A DNA stretch of 64,000 nt from Cornus controversa (taxonomy: Eukaryota; Streptophyta; Magnoliopsida; Cornales; Cornaceae). Of this stretch, positions 38,021 to 49,375 are shown piece by piece (position 1 is the first letter of the stretch; the number at the start of each line of letters is the position of its first letter). The DNA is taken from NCBI GenBank assembly GCA_026545225.1, contig CM048853.1:17424755-17488754 (forward strand), read 5' to 3'. The translations under genes were made by a program, and so were the position numbers. The notes beneath the pieces are model-generated. The model was not told the origin of the DNA and did not search any database. It worked only from the letters and a program-made list of their open reading frames with translations.

Positions 38021-40450
38021 GCCAACTATATGCTTAAGCTATCAATGAAGTCCACAACTTGACCACCCGATGTACAATTTTTTTCGTTTACCCAAAAAAA
38101 TAAAGAATTCAATATATTTTATTTGAGAGACCAAATAGGAGATTCCACGCCCTAGAAGCGCCTCATATTCCTCTCTTGCCACAAACCCCACCATAAACAA
38201 AGGGGAGTGGCCCTCCAAGCTTCTCTGGCTCGGCTATCCACTGTACACCCTCTCCAAACCTCGATAATATCTACCGTAGAATTGGGAAACACCCTTGCCA
38301 TACCAAAAGCAGCCAAGAACATAGACCAAACGTCCCTCGCCATTGAACAATGTAAAAGAAGATGATTCATTATTTCCTCCGACCTTTTGCACTTGCCTAA
38401 GATGACTGTCCAAGTAAAGAAGGCCACCTTCAAAGGGGCCTTTGTTCTCCAAATTGCCTCCAAGGGAAGATGGGACACGTGAAATCCAAGAGATTTCTAT
38501 AAAAGGAATGAACCTCAAGGCTTCCCCTCTTGGAACTCATGCATACCATCTCGTCCATCCCCGCCCCCTCAACCACCTGACTGTACAACAAGGCTAAAAA
38601 CTCCGCTACTTCTGTAAGTTCCCAGTCATGGAATGTCCTACGAAAGCGCACATCCCAAGTCAATCTTCCAATATCAAGCTGATAGCAGTCAGCAACCAAG
38701 GCTTGCCTGTTCATCGCAATCCTGAATAGTCTAGGGAACTTACGGGCCAAAGATATTTTTCCACACCAAATGTCCTCTCAAAAACTGATGTCTCCTATTC
38801 CTCACCCTAAAACGAATGTGTTTGGAGAATTCATCCCAACCTTTTCGAATGCATTTCTAGACCCCCCACCCCCATAGGGAGGTTCATCTTCGTAGACCAC
38901 CAACCACCAACTCCTTCCCCACTCCGACTAACAACAACCCTCTTTCATAATCTGGATCTCTCACCTCCGAAACGCCAAAGCCATTTGCCCAATAACGCCT
39001 TATTGAACAATTCCAACCTTCTTATTCCCAATCCCCTTTTCTGAGTTAGGGTACACACCTTCCTCCAGCTCACCAGGTGAAATTTGAACTCATCCCCTAA
39101 ACCACCCCACAGAAACTTACTTGGAATCCTCTCTAGTCTCCTGACTACTGACATCGACATAAAAAATAAAGACATGTAATATGTTGGAAGATTCGAAAGG
39201 GTGCTCTTCATGAGAGTGATGCACCCCCCTTTCGATAGATACTGCTTCTTCCAATCGGCAAGCCTCCTCTCAAACCGCTCTATTACAGGATCCCAAATGG
39301 AAACTATCCTTGACGAAGCTCCCAATGGCATCCCCAAATAAGAGGTCGAAAAAGACCCAACTCCGTAACCAAGAATATCAGCAAACTCGTGAATTTCCTC
39401 TATTGCCCCAACTGGCACCAACTCGCTCTTTTCGATATTAATTTTTAGGCCAAACACTACCTGGAAACATATCAAAATATATTTCAAATGCTTCAACTAA
39501 TTCTCCCTCGCATCACAAAAGACAATGGTATCATCTGCATAGAGAAGATGTGACACCACTAAATGATTAGGTTCTCTCCCTACTAAGAATCCTTTGATAA
39601 TCCCTAAATCCTCTGCCCTCTTCATTATCCTACTGAAAGCTTCCACAACGATGATAAACAGGAAAGAAGAGAGTGGATCACCCTGCCTTATGCCCTGAGA
39701 GCTAAGAAAGAAAACAACTGGGGATCCATTCACCAAAACTGAGAATTGCCCCCGAAAGCTAAAAAAGAAACCAACTGGGGATCCATTCACCAAAACTAAG
39801 AATTGAACTGTCGAAATACAATGGTGGATCCATCTTCTCCGTCTAAGCCCAAATCCCATCCTCTCTAAAATATATAGCAAGAAATCCTAGCTCACATGAT
39901 TATATGCCTTTTCAATGTCCAACTTGCAGACAATTCTGGGCATGCCGCTTCTAATCCTTGACTCCACACACTCACTAGCAATCAATACTGAGTCCATAAT
40001 CTGTCTGCCTCCCACAAAAGAATTTTGAGTATCCGATATCACCACATCCAAAACCCTACTCAACCGATTAGCTAGAATTTTGACAAAAAGCTTGTAAATT
40101 ACACCCACCAAGCTAATTGGCCTAAAATTCTTAGCATCAATAGCTCCACCCTTTTTTGGAATAAGGGCGATAAAGGATGCATTAAGGCTCCTCTCAAAGT
40201 ACCCTGTTGAGTGAAACTCGCTAAGGGCCTCCATCACTTCAACTTTAACCACTTCCCAGTTCTGATGCATGAAAGCCATAAGGCCCAGGAGCTTTGTCCT
40301 CTGCACAACTCCTCAAAGCCTCCACCGCCTCCTCCTCCTCAAAGGGCCTCTCCACCCAAACACTCTCCTCCTCTGAAATACCTGCGAACTCAAGACCACC
40401 AAGCAGAGGCCTGTGTCTAGTGGTTTCTGTATAGAGCTGCTGATAATAAG
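37940..40450 (-). pseudogene. 5'-truncated L1-type LINE with reverse transcriptase and zf-RVT
   Basis: Minus strand. Parts from high to low coordinates: [53 protein letters not shown] (39,510), the post-RT part with LGYGVGSFSTSYLGMPLG, and the reverse-transcriptase zinc-binding domain with IWRTKAPLKVAFFTW...HLLLHCSMARDVW (38,150-38,480). The poly(A) shows as a T-run at 37,941-37,950. The endonuclease half is missing. Several frameshifts and stops split the frame. A tandem duplication of about 60 bp at 39,717-39,800 repeats the LVNGSPV segment. Non-autonomous and dead. Confidence 0.9.
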
Positions 40451-41995
40451 TCAATTAGTTTTTATACCAGTTGTCATATTTTTAGTTTCTTTAGTATTAT
40501 TATACATCATGGCAAAGCCTATGTACTTATGTTACCTTGGATCACAAATTGTTTGAGCTGAATTATAATTTTTCTTAGATGAAGTAAGAAGTACTTGGCC
40601 AAATTGAAATCATATCACTGTAAATAATTACACATTCAAAATGATCTAGTAATTTATAGCTTTAGTATAACTGGTTGAAAAACTTAGGTAAACCGCTAGA
40701 TTTACCAATATTGGATCAGGAAGCTAAAGATGTTTATTAATAGTAGTACAGATTGTGTTTGTCATTGATTCTTTACAAAGATATATACAACCTAATCATA
40801 TAATTAGTTAGACTGAGTTAAACTCCAACTTGTGATTTGTCCATGGGAGTAAAATGACAGTATACAAATGTAGAATATAGTTTATTTTTAGCAGATTTAT
40901 AATGGTTTATCTATTTCAATATCGAGAATCATTTTTTTTGGTTCTGAATGTATTTGGTTTATGGTGCTTTAGAGGAGCCAAGTTAAGCCTAGTAGTGGGT
41001 TATTTATGTTCACTCAAAAGTTATTGAGCTCTAAATGAAGCTCAAACTTGGGTCATTTACCTTAGGAATGCTTTCGAGCGAGCTTCTATATGAGTCAATC
41101 ATTATCCAAGTTCAATTAGCATAATGTTTAATATAGTCTCAAGACTCATAAGCTCATCAAGTCATAATCGAGCTGAGATCAATAAATTATTGAACTTCAA
41201 AATACAATCGACCTTGCATTAATTTCTTATGAGTCGATGTGAGTGAGCCTTAAATAAGCTGATCATGAGCCAAGTTCAAGTAACTTTAAGATTACAACCC
41301 AATTTGTTTTACGTGATATGAATATATCATATTTGATCCATGTAGATTATGGATGATTTTATAGTAGCTAAGGTTGTTTATTACCACAGTTGATAGAGTG
41401 TGCTTTTGGTGAGGCAAGTAAACTATAATTTAAGGGTGTTGGTCTAGTTTTCTAAATGAATTCAAACCAGGCTAAAACTCAGCAAGATCAAGTGATTGAT
41501 CTGGATAACTTGTGTTTTGGACTTGATCAACTACATTGGCTTGAATATATATATATCATATATGTATATATAAGGTGGTACTTCTTGAATTAATTTTCAA
41601 ACTAGTATACTTCATTGTCTAAAATTTTTTTAAATAAGGAACTTTTTTTCCCGGTAAGGAATAAGCAACTTGTTTTCATGCTATGAAAAAATATTTTTTG
41701 TTTGTTATTATTGATAAATATGTGGTCCTAATTTATATACAGTAGTCCTCTGTGATTAAAACTTCAACATATTAACTTCGTTATCTAAAAATCATTTGGT
41801 TTCATGATTATCACTGATATTTCTCTTGTTTGTTTTTTATGATAACGTATAAAAAAACTATATATGTTTTTGAAATAAGAAACTATTTTAAGCCTTGTAT
41901 TTAACTCGACCTAAAAAGCTTTTGCATTTGACTATTTCCAGGCTTCCAGCCAAGAAGTAGGCTAATCTATTCTTTTATTTCTCTTATTTGTTTGA
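40451..41995. other. Intergenic DNA, no gene seen
   Basis: AT-rich. At 40,980-41,300 the words GAGCTC, AAGCTCA and GAGTCA recur in a way that recalls the degenerate AGCTCGAGCTC-rich repeats of many plants, but too weakly to name. No coding frame. Confidence 0.35.
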
Positions 41996-42341
41996 GTGAC
42001 CTCCCCTTTGAGTAAAATTACAGAAACCTCCTCTATAGATTCAAAATTACACTTGCTACCCTAAGGTTTATGGTTTGGTAATACATTTCCCCTTCCATTA
42101 ATGATTAAAACTGCTCAATGCTAAAAGTTACTTATGTCTGCAAAATAAATGTGAAATGTCATTTTTGCCCCTGAAATTGCATAGTCCAAAGACACGAAAA
42201 AAATATTTGAAATGTGAGGGAATATTAGTAAAATTACAACTTCCTTTAACGCCATTCATCTTCAAGGTGTGACAGGGAGGTCAATGTAATTTTTGAATTC
42301 ATAGGTAAAGTCTCTATACTTAACTGGAGGGGAGGTAAGTG
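41996..42341. mobile_element. Candidate foldback MITE, about 345 bp
   Basis: The left arm GTGACCTCCCCTTTGAG...ATTCAAAATTACAC and the right arm (reverse complement) CTTACCTCCCCTCCAG...ATTCAAAAATTACA form imperfect inverted repeats of about 60-70 bp. An internal TTTTTGCCCCTGAAAT word is common in such plant elements. The target repeat was not resolved, so the superfamily is open. Confidence 0.55.
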
Positions 42342-43476
42342 TAATGTACACTATTTCAATTTAGATAATTCACAATTTTAGTTTCATATTAAAAACATGT
42401 TTGTGTGTGGATCCGTTCATATGGAATCTAGTTTAGAAACTGTAATGTAATACGACAAATTTTATAACTAATTTAAGAAGGATGATCTAATTTTTGCACC
42501 GCTTTGTAGCAGCTTTCTTCCACTGAGTAATGCAAGAAATAATAGGCAAAAAGGTTGTTGAAGATAGTTCTCATTTAATTAGTGATTATCAATGGTCCTC
42601 CTCTTCCTTGAAGTTATCTTCTGGTTGTAGTCCACTCTTTTTCAATGCTTCATAGCGAACGAGTTACGACTCCATCTTGATGAGACCCGTATGGCCCAGC
42701 CATCAGGTAAGGGTGGATAGACATTGATCTTAAATTTCAGATTGCATGTCTAGACTTGCTGTCTCATTAGAATGTGGCCAATCCTAAAAGGAAACATGTT
42801 TTGCGAACTAGCGTTGTGTGCTCTAAAATGGGTTTATGTGGGCATTCATTTTGGTATTTATGACATGGATAGCAAACCAGCTATAGAAGCTTTTATTGTT
42901 ATTTGTTGAAATTTCTAAAATATAAATTATCTTCTTCCTGAATAGGTTAGCTGGAAATTAATGTATTTATATATCTTTGGATTTTACCTAAAAAGTCCAC
43001 TGTGTATCTTTTAAAGTTCAAGATTTGAGACTTACCAAAGAAAAAAGTCCACTGTATCTTTTAAAGTTCAAGATTTGAGACTTACCAAAGAAAAAGTTCA
43101 AGATTTGAGTTCCTCTATAGCAATACATTTTTTGAACCGCAAGTTCCTTCTCCTTTTTAAAGTAAAACTATTTAAACGTTAATCCCTAAATTCATATACT
43201 TGTGTAATCCTTCATAAATATTGCCAACAGAGAAATTTTGTTTTCTTTAAATTTTATATTTAAAATATATCCTTATTTAAAAGAGTAAATTTGGTTGCGA
43301 GTTCTGAAATAGCTTGGCATAATACACTGCATTTACTGTGATTGTTTAATGTTTAATGACCATCCTAATAATTAGTGGGTGGAGTACACCCTGTAGTAGC
43401 CCATAGTTTTAAACCTTAACACTAGTGGGTTTAATTAATCACAACCATAGTCAAACTCAAACCCTACAAATAACAC
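42342..43476. other. Intergenic DNA, no gene seen
   Basis: Contains a short direct duplication of about 60 bp at 42,990-43,100 (CCACTGTGTATCTTTTAAAG / CCACTGTATCTTTTAAAG, each followed by TTCAAGATTTGAGACTTACC). No recognisable frame. The last 100 bp align with the upstream region of the 51.5-kb exon. Confidence 0.4.
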
Positions 43477-43485
43477 TATATAAAG
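43477..43485 (+). promoter_or_regulatory. TATA box of gene copy 2
   Basis: TATATAAAG inside CACTATATAAAGCACGT, about 155 bp before the ATG. The same CTATATAAAG is conserved at 51,391-51,400 upstream of copy 3, with similar sequence around it. Confidence 0.55.
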
Positions 43486-43639
43486 CACGTATTACACCTA
43501 TCCCTGACCATCAGTCTCTAACTTGAATTACCGCCATGCATTAGCTTACGTGGTTGAGGTTTTAAGTCTTAGTTTGAACAAAATGGCTTTGTGAGCGTCT
43601 TGAAAAAAAGTTTTAAACTAGGGTTGAGGGTTTCATGAG

Positions 43640-43801
43640 ATGAGCTGGTGTGGAGATTACGAAGCAGAAGTTGTAGAAGTTGGTGATGATGAAGATGAAT
43701 GTCCCATCTTGAATCCATTGATGGATTCTGATCAACATCGTTTTAGCGATTTACCAGAGGAAACTTTCAGGTTTTAGCGATTTACCAGAGGAAACTTTCA
43801 G
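43640..43801 (+). pseudogene. First exon of an Asp/Glu-rich, F-box-like gene (copy 2)
   Basis: From ATG 43,640 the frame reads MSWCGDYEAEVVEV, an acidic GDDEDE stretch, LNPLMDSDQHRFSDLPEETFR, then a stop. SDLPEE is the same block as in copy 1 and recalls an F-box start. A perfect 31-bp tandem duplication (43,740-43,770 and 43,771-43,801) repeats the FSDLPEETF segment. Because 31 is not a multiple of 3 it shifts the frame and introduces the stop. AG|GTTAGG at 43,801 is a good donor site, shared with copy 3 (GG|GTTAGG). The ATG at 43,635 is followed at once by a stop, so 43,640 is preferred. No downstream exon is recognised. Confidence 0.5.
43740..43801 (+). repeat. Perfect 31-bp tandem duplication
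   Basis: GTTTTAGCGATTTACCAGAG plus 11 more bases occurs twice head to tail with no mismatch, so the duplication is recent compared with the copies' divergence. Confidence 0.97.
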
Positions 43802-44414
43802 GTTAGGATTTGTATATCTTTCTTGTTAAGAAAAATGACTAAGCTGAGTGCTGGTCATGTCCCTCATATCCAAGGAGTAAAAGTTCAAGACTCAGATTAC
43901 ATCTACTTGTATCTCTATAATGCATTAGATATCTCTTTACCTATTTTAGCCTTCTCTTTGCAAGGAAATGGTGCTTAAGAAAATACCTCAGTTAAGGGTT
44001 TCTAGATATACTTTATTTTTTCCTTCTTTTTGTTGTGGTGGAGAAGACAAATATTCTTGTTAGAATAGATTGACCCAAATATTTTTCCACCAACACTTTC
44101 TTATGTTTAGCTAATGGCTGTTTGTGACAACAGAAAGAGTTTGTACACAGCACTTGCAAATAAGCGAAGCACTTCCAAAGCTTCTGAACAGCAGTTGCCA
44201 AAGCAGAATTTCAGCCATTGGTGATGTGTGGGTATGTTTCTTCCATAAGAGTTCAAACCCGAAAGAATAAAATAGTACTTTTAATGCTTTTAGTTTACTA
44301 AATGTTGAGCTACAATTGGCTCCAGGAGGACGCTGCTTGATTTTCTACTTATCCTTGAGGAGACCAAACATTTCCCCATGATGAACGATCCAGTGGCTCG
44401 CACTTAGAGCCAAT
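43802..44414. other. Intron-like DNA after copy 2, no gene seen
   Basis: T-rich DNA without a recognisable frame. It ends at the about 100-bp repeat that precedes the two LINE ends. Confidence 0.4.
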
Positions 44415-44514
44415 TGAGGACATGACTTCAGCGCCGGATTGTTATCTTGTTGGCATCTTAAACAAAGAGATTTGGCATATTTAGTTCAATCATTTGGTCT
44501 ATTGCTTGTTACAT
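44415..44514 (+). repeat. Direct repeat R, first copy (about 100 bp)
   Basis: GGACATGACTTC...CTTAAACAAAGAGATTTGGC...TTGTTACA. The second copy is at about 45,313-45,411 with roughly 10-15% differences. Both copies are followed directly by an L1 3' end. Confidence 0.85.
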
Positions 44515-45300
44515 TACATTTGGTCTATTGCTTCTCAATTCCAAGATGCAAATTTACAATGTGGCTCGCTATTCAGAAACGTCTTGCAACTATGGACAGG
44601 AAGTGCACAAGGCATGATTTAAACGTATGCCAGCTCTGCTTCTCAGCTTTGGAAACGCACTCCCACCTATTCTTTGCATGTCCATTCTTAGAGCCAATTT
44701 GGTCCTTCATCCAGGAAAAATGTCGTTTCCACATTGCTCCAAGCTCATGGGAACAACTCACCTCGTGGACTTCTTTCCATTGGGCATATGATAATCTCCA
44801 AAATACTATCAGCAAGCTGGTACTATCCACCACCATTTACAAAGTATGGGCTAAGCGCAATGCTAGAATTTTCAAAAAGAAAAGGAGATCACAATCGACA
44901 CTCCTAAGAAACATTGTGGACATGGTAAGGAACAGACTTGCCTCAATGAAAGTCAAAGACTCATATAGAGCACGAATTGTGGTGAATGAATGAGATCTTC
45001 CTTTATTAGACCACCGCCAGAGCCACCGGATGAAATCTCAGAGGCTTTAGCTTTAGCTTAGGCTTGCCTCCTCAGTTTGCCACCGGATTATTGTAGATCA
45101 ATATGGATCAATACTCAGAGCCTTAATGACTCCTTTTGAATTATGGTTTAGCCAGCAACAATGTTAGGAATAGGCCTTAGATTGTACCTGGCTTTACTCA
45201 TGTTTGGGCCTTCTCAATTGTGAACTCTTCATGTATGAGTTTAGGCCTGTTGTAAATATTAATACAATTTATACAACTTTAACTTTCCAAAAAAAAAAAT
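44515..45300 (+). pseudogene. L1-type LINE, 3' end with zf-RVT domain
   Basis: Plus-strand frame to 44,993 contains the reverse-transcriptase zinc-binding domain: FSIPRCKFTMWLAIQKRLATMDRK, CQLCFSALETHSHLFFACPF, then IYKVWAKRNARIF and a basic tail. The full-length protein would be about 1,300 residues, and only the last 160 or so remain. A 3' untranslated region ends in a poly(A) at about 45,290-45,300. The frame runs upstream into repeat R by chance. Confidence 0.88.
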
Positions 45301-45312
45301 ATGACTGATATG

Positions 45313-45411
45313 GACATGACTTCGACGTTGGATTCTTATATTTTTTGCATCTTAAACAAAGAGATTTAGCATATTTAGTTCAATCGTTTGGTCTATTTCT
45401 TATTACAAATA
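45313..45411 (+). repeat. Direct repeat R, second copy
   Basis: Matches 44,415-44,514 across its length (GGACATGACTTC...AAACAAAGAGATTT...TTATTACA). Confidence 0.85.
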
Positions 45412-45888
45412 TTGTAGCTAGTGTATGCTATTTGGATTAAGAGAAATAACAGTCATCAGAAACAAATCCTCAACTCCGCAAATCATTATCAAGTCTATCA
45501 CAGAAACAATCATTATGAGACTTAACACATGTTCTTTCAAAGGATAGTATTGTAGCCACACGACTTGCAGTAACATGGCATCTTCCAAGCTTCACAATTA
45601 GGCCTTCACGAAAGCCTCCTGACCTCTAACCAAGAAAATGTTCCAGGTGTGCCTTGATAAAGCCTCCACAAATAGCTACAAGATGCCATATTTCTGCTTG
45701 CTCCACAATCTCTAGACCATCTATAATTGATGCCTTCCATGGTGAAGGCTCAAGTCTTGTTTGTTTGTTTGGTTGTTCATGTTCTTTCTTGTTTGAGGCT
45801 CATGCCTCTGGTTGGTTATCGGTTACTCTTGCACATTCATTTTCCTTATTATATACCAACTTACCTTATCCAAAAAAAAAAAAAAAAG
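45412..45888 (+). pseudogene. Second L1-type LINE 3' end
   Basis: It begins with a VYAIWIKRNN-like segment, equivalent to IYKVWAKRNA of the preceding LINE. A 3' untranslated region follows, unlike that of the first LINE, ending in a 16-base poly(A) at 45,872-45,887. It is from a different L1 subfamily and even more truncated. Confidence 0.75.
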
Positions 45889-46680
45889 AGAGATTGGGTA
45901 TTCCATTTTTTTTCGGGAATATATATATATATATATATATGGGCACTTGAAAAACTGATGTGAGAAAGTCTATTCTTCATATGATTTACACAGAAAGCAA
46001 CTATTATGGAATTGGGTAAAAGCCACGGTTGGTCAGTCTACATTGGTTCACAACCATCCAAGGAATAAAACTACGTTTAGTAATATATTTCTTGGGCCAA
46101 ACTAAATTTACCCAGCAAACAGAGAGGGTGAAGGAGGATTAAAAAAAGTAAGAGAAGGAAAACCGAAAGGATGGACTCACACAGTCACACTCCATCTTCT
46201 GCATCCATATTTTATAAGGGGGTGTTTGGTAAACATTTTTGTTGCATGTTTTTTGTTTTCGCAACCCTACTGTAGCGCTACAGTGTGCAAAAGTATGTTT
46301 GGTAAATTTTGTTTTGATTTCCACAGTACCATGTTTGCTTCTAAAATTTGGGTCCAAATACAAAACAGAAATTCGGTGTTTCTATTGTTTTTGCACTGTT
46401 CAATGAAGTGTGTTTCCTTGAATGTCAATAATCAATATCATCTTCCTAAACAATTACCTAAATGGCTGTTGGCAACGCCTATTTAACCAGATGGACTTCG
46501 ACAATCTACAATATTCAAATTTAAAAATAAAAAAAAGAAAAAGAAAACAACCTACCATATTTGATTTGTGTTTGTTAGTTAAGTAAACGTGATGAAGTCA
46601 ATAAATCTCATTTGAGCACAAAATCTGGAAGTCTCCATGTCCTAAACAAGTTTCTTTTTTTTTTTTGGTAAAGTAAGTGT
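45889..46680. other. Intergenic DNA, no gene seen
   Basis: Holds a (TA)n tract at 45,920-45,941. GGGTGTTTGGTAAAC near 46,221 recalls the ends of some plant hAT-like MITEs, but no convincing partner end or target repeat was found. Confidence 0.35.
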
Positions 46681-46911
46681 ATTAAAATAAGAGCAATGCT
46701 ACACGTCTCGAATAAATATCACGAATTTTAACTCGAATTTATGTGGCAGGTGATATAATCCATTATTTTAGGAGATAAAATTAAATGGTAAGTTATTATT
46801 GGTGGGATTCCCCCATACACGGAGTTCCTATGGTATTATCACCTGCCACATAGATTCGAGTTAAAATTCGTGAAATAAAATTGTGTCGTTTAGCATTTCT
46901 CATTAAAATAA
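46681..46911. mobile_element. MITE, Mutator-like, 10-bp target repeat ATTAAAATAA
   Basis: The element is 46,691-46,901 (211 bp) with inverted ends GAGCAATGCT / AGCATTTCTC. Internal foldback arms share GTGGCAGGTGATA and TATCACCTGCCAC. ATTAAAATAA flanks it at 46,681-46,690 and 46,902-46,911. The internal word GGTGGGATTCCCCC also occurs, reversed, in the MITE at 32,104, so both belong to one family. Confidence 0.88.
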
Positions 46912-48014
46912 TGAGATATGTACAACCAAACTCTTGAGGGGGAACAAGATCCTGAAGGAGCAAACAAAGCAGAGGATCAATAATTTTGATTCAAGAAGAA
47001 TTTTGAAAAGCAAATGGCTGATAAGCAGCATCATGTCGTCAAAGTCATGTAGTAACCATTGAAGGTAAAGGCCAAGAGGAGCTCATAGCCTGGTTCATAG
47101 ATCATAGTTGGTGAGAGTCTGGAGGCTTCTTTGGTGATCTAAAACATGAACTTGGGAGATGCTATGAAGCTGCTGCTAGGAGTCTTGTAGCTTTGCTGTC
47201 TTTAAAGGTGCATGAGAGCAGTCGAAGTTTAATTATCTCACTGATGGATCGAGCAATTGTTGTAGATGTGGAGGCCTTGTTTTTGTTGCATCTATTGTTC
47301 CTCTCTATCCGGATGGAATAAATTGTGGCTACAAGGATAAGCTGATGGGATAGAAACTGTATTGGACCATTCCAGGTGTTTGATACTTGGCCAAGGAGAT
47401 CATGCCAGGAAGAATAGGTGAGTTTGTTCCTATTTTAAGTTCACATTTGGATTAAAGATTAACCCATCATCCCCTTGCTTGATGTTTATAGATTTTTGGA
47501 TTTTTCTCCTTCCACATGCAGTATACATCAGCCGCCAAGAATAGCTTCCTTATCTTTTGCATTATAGAATTCCCCTTCCAATCATGTGTGGACCCATGAT
47601 TTTAGTTTAGGGGGGCGTAGTATACTTGGCAAGGAAAAAAAAAAATAGCGTAACAAATATGTTTTTTTCACATAAAATGCAAACAAGAAATAAAAAACAT
47701 AGCAAAATTATTATCTTTCAATGGTAGTGTAGTATTCTTAATCTAATTCCATATCAATACTTATTTGAAGTGGAACAAAAATTACCTAAATACTAGTTGA
47801 ACTATGAGCCATGTCAAATCAATCAGTCAAAATCGAAATTAACTATCTCTGAATGACCTAATTTTCTAAATAAGTAGAGTTTTACCAAATTCAGTAAATC
47901 AAAAGTCCTGGTTTGAGATGTACTTCTCAAACATTAAAAATACTTAAGAAATACCCAATTGAAACTTGAAAGTCAAAATCTATTACTGATTAACATTTTA
48001 AGTCAGAAGTAGAA
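46912..48014. other. Intergenic DNA, no gene recognised
   Basis: From 46,980 to 47,400 the composition is less AT-rich and looks like old exon-bearing DNA, but no protein family could be named from any frame. Confidence 0.35.
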
Positions 48015-48152
48015 TAAAATATCAATATCAAAATATCATTACATTTGGCCCAAAGAAAGAAGAAAAGAAAAAAAAATGGAGAAATTGATATCAATATCAA
48101 AATATCATTACATTTGGCCCAAAGAAAGAAGAAAAGAAAAAAAAATAGAGAA
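48015..48152. repeat. Tandem duplication of about 71 bp
   Basis: ATCAATATCAAAATATCATT...AAGAAAAGAAAAAAAAAT occurs at 48,019 and again at 48,089, almost identical. A partial third GAAAGAAGAAAAGAAAAAA lies at 48,186. Confidence 0.88.
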
Positions 48153-49375
48153 ATTAACAATCACATGAGGTTCATATTTGGGTTAAGAAAGAAGAAAAGA
48201 AAAAATCAAAAGATAGAAACTTTGAGTTAGGAGAGAAGAGAGAGGAGAGGATTTGATACACACCTTTGTGAAAGAGGAACGTTTGTGTCACTGCAATGGA
48301 GCAAGAGCTTGTTGTGTTATATCTTGTCCCGTTTTATCTATTGAGTTAATTACGTTTTATCTATTGGGCCTTTCTATTTAAAAGAAGTGTATTAACTCAA
48401 TATATAAAACGTATTGGGTTCCAAGAGAATTAGGTCTTTCTATTTAAAAGAAGTGTATAAACCCAATAGGTGAAACAATCCATCTAATTTGTAAGGTAAA
48501 AAATAAATTGAGGGGGGGCATTTTTGAAAATTTAAAAAAAACTATACATAAAAATGAACTGATGTGCCCCTCCTGGCCACATGCTAGGTCTGCCCTTGCT
48601 TCCAATCCACTACAACCTTAGCAATAAACCCTACAGTCCTCCCAAATGCTCATTATTATTTGGCTTGCGTTATAACGAAGAAAGACGATTTCAAGTTAAT
48701 TGTGTAACGACAAAATCTTTTATATTTTTATTTAAAATGACAACCGATTTATACCGGTACTAATGAACTGATGGCTAATAAATGCTGTTTAAAAATTATA
48801 TCATCCAAAAATTTTCAACAGTTGTATGGCTTTACGTTATAATGAAGAAAGACGGTTTTAAGTTAACTGTGTAATGAAAAAATATTTTATATTTCTAACT
48901 AAACTGATAACTGTTTTATACAAGTACTAATGAGCTAATAGCAAATAAATGTCGTTTAAAATTTATTTCATCCAAAAAATTTTAACATTTGCATGGCTTT
49001 ACGTACATTATAACGAAGAAAGCCGATTTTAAGTTAACTTTGTAACGACATAATCTTTTATATTTCTAACTAAAATGACAACCAATTTATACCGAGCCTA
49101 ATGAGTTGGTGGCTAATAAATGTTGTTTAAAAATTATATTTTTCAACATTTGCATGGCTTTATGTTATAACGAAAAAAGATCATTTCAAGTTAACTATGT
49201 AACGACAAATTCTTTTACATGTCTAACTAAAATGACAACCGATCTATGCTAGTAATGAGCTTATGGCTAATAAATGTCGCTTAAAAATTATATCATCCTC
49301 AATTTTTCAACATTTGCATGGCTTTACGTTGTAACGACCATTTCAAGTTAACTATGTAACGACAAATTTTTTTAT

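Noticed and set aside
46200-46500. Possible hAT-like MITE with GGGTGTTTGGTAAAC end
   Set aside because: The other end and an 8-bp target repeat could not be matched convincingly.
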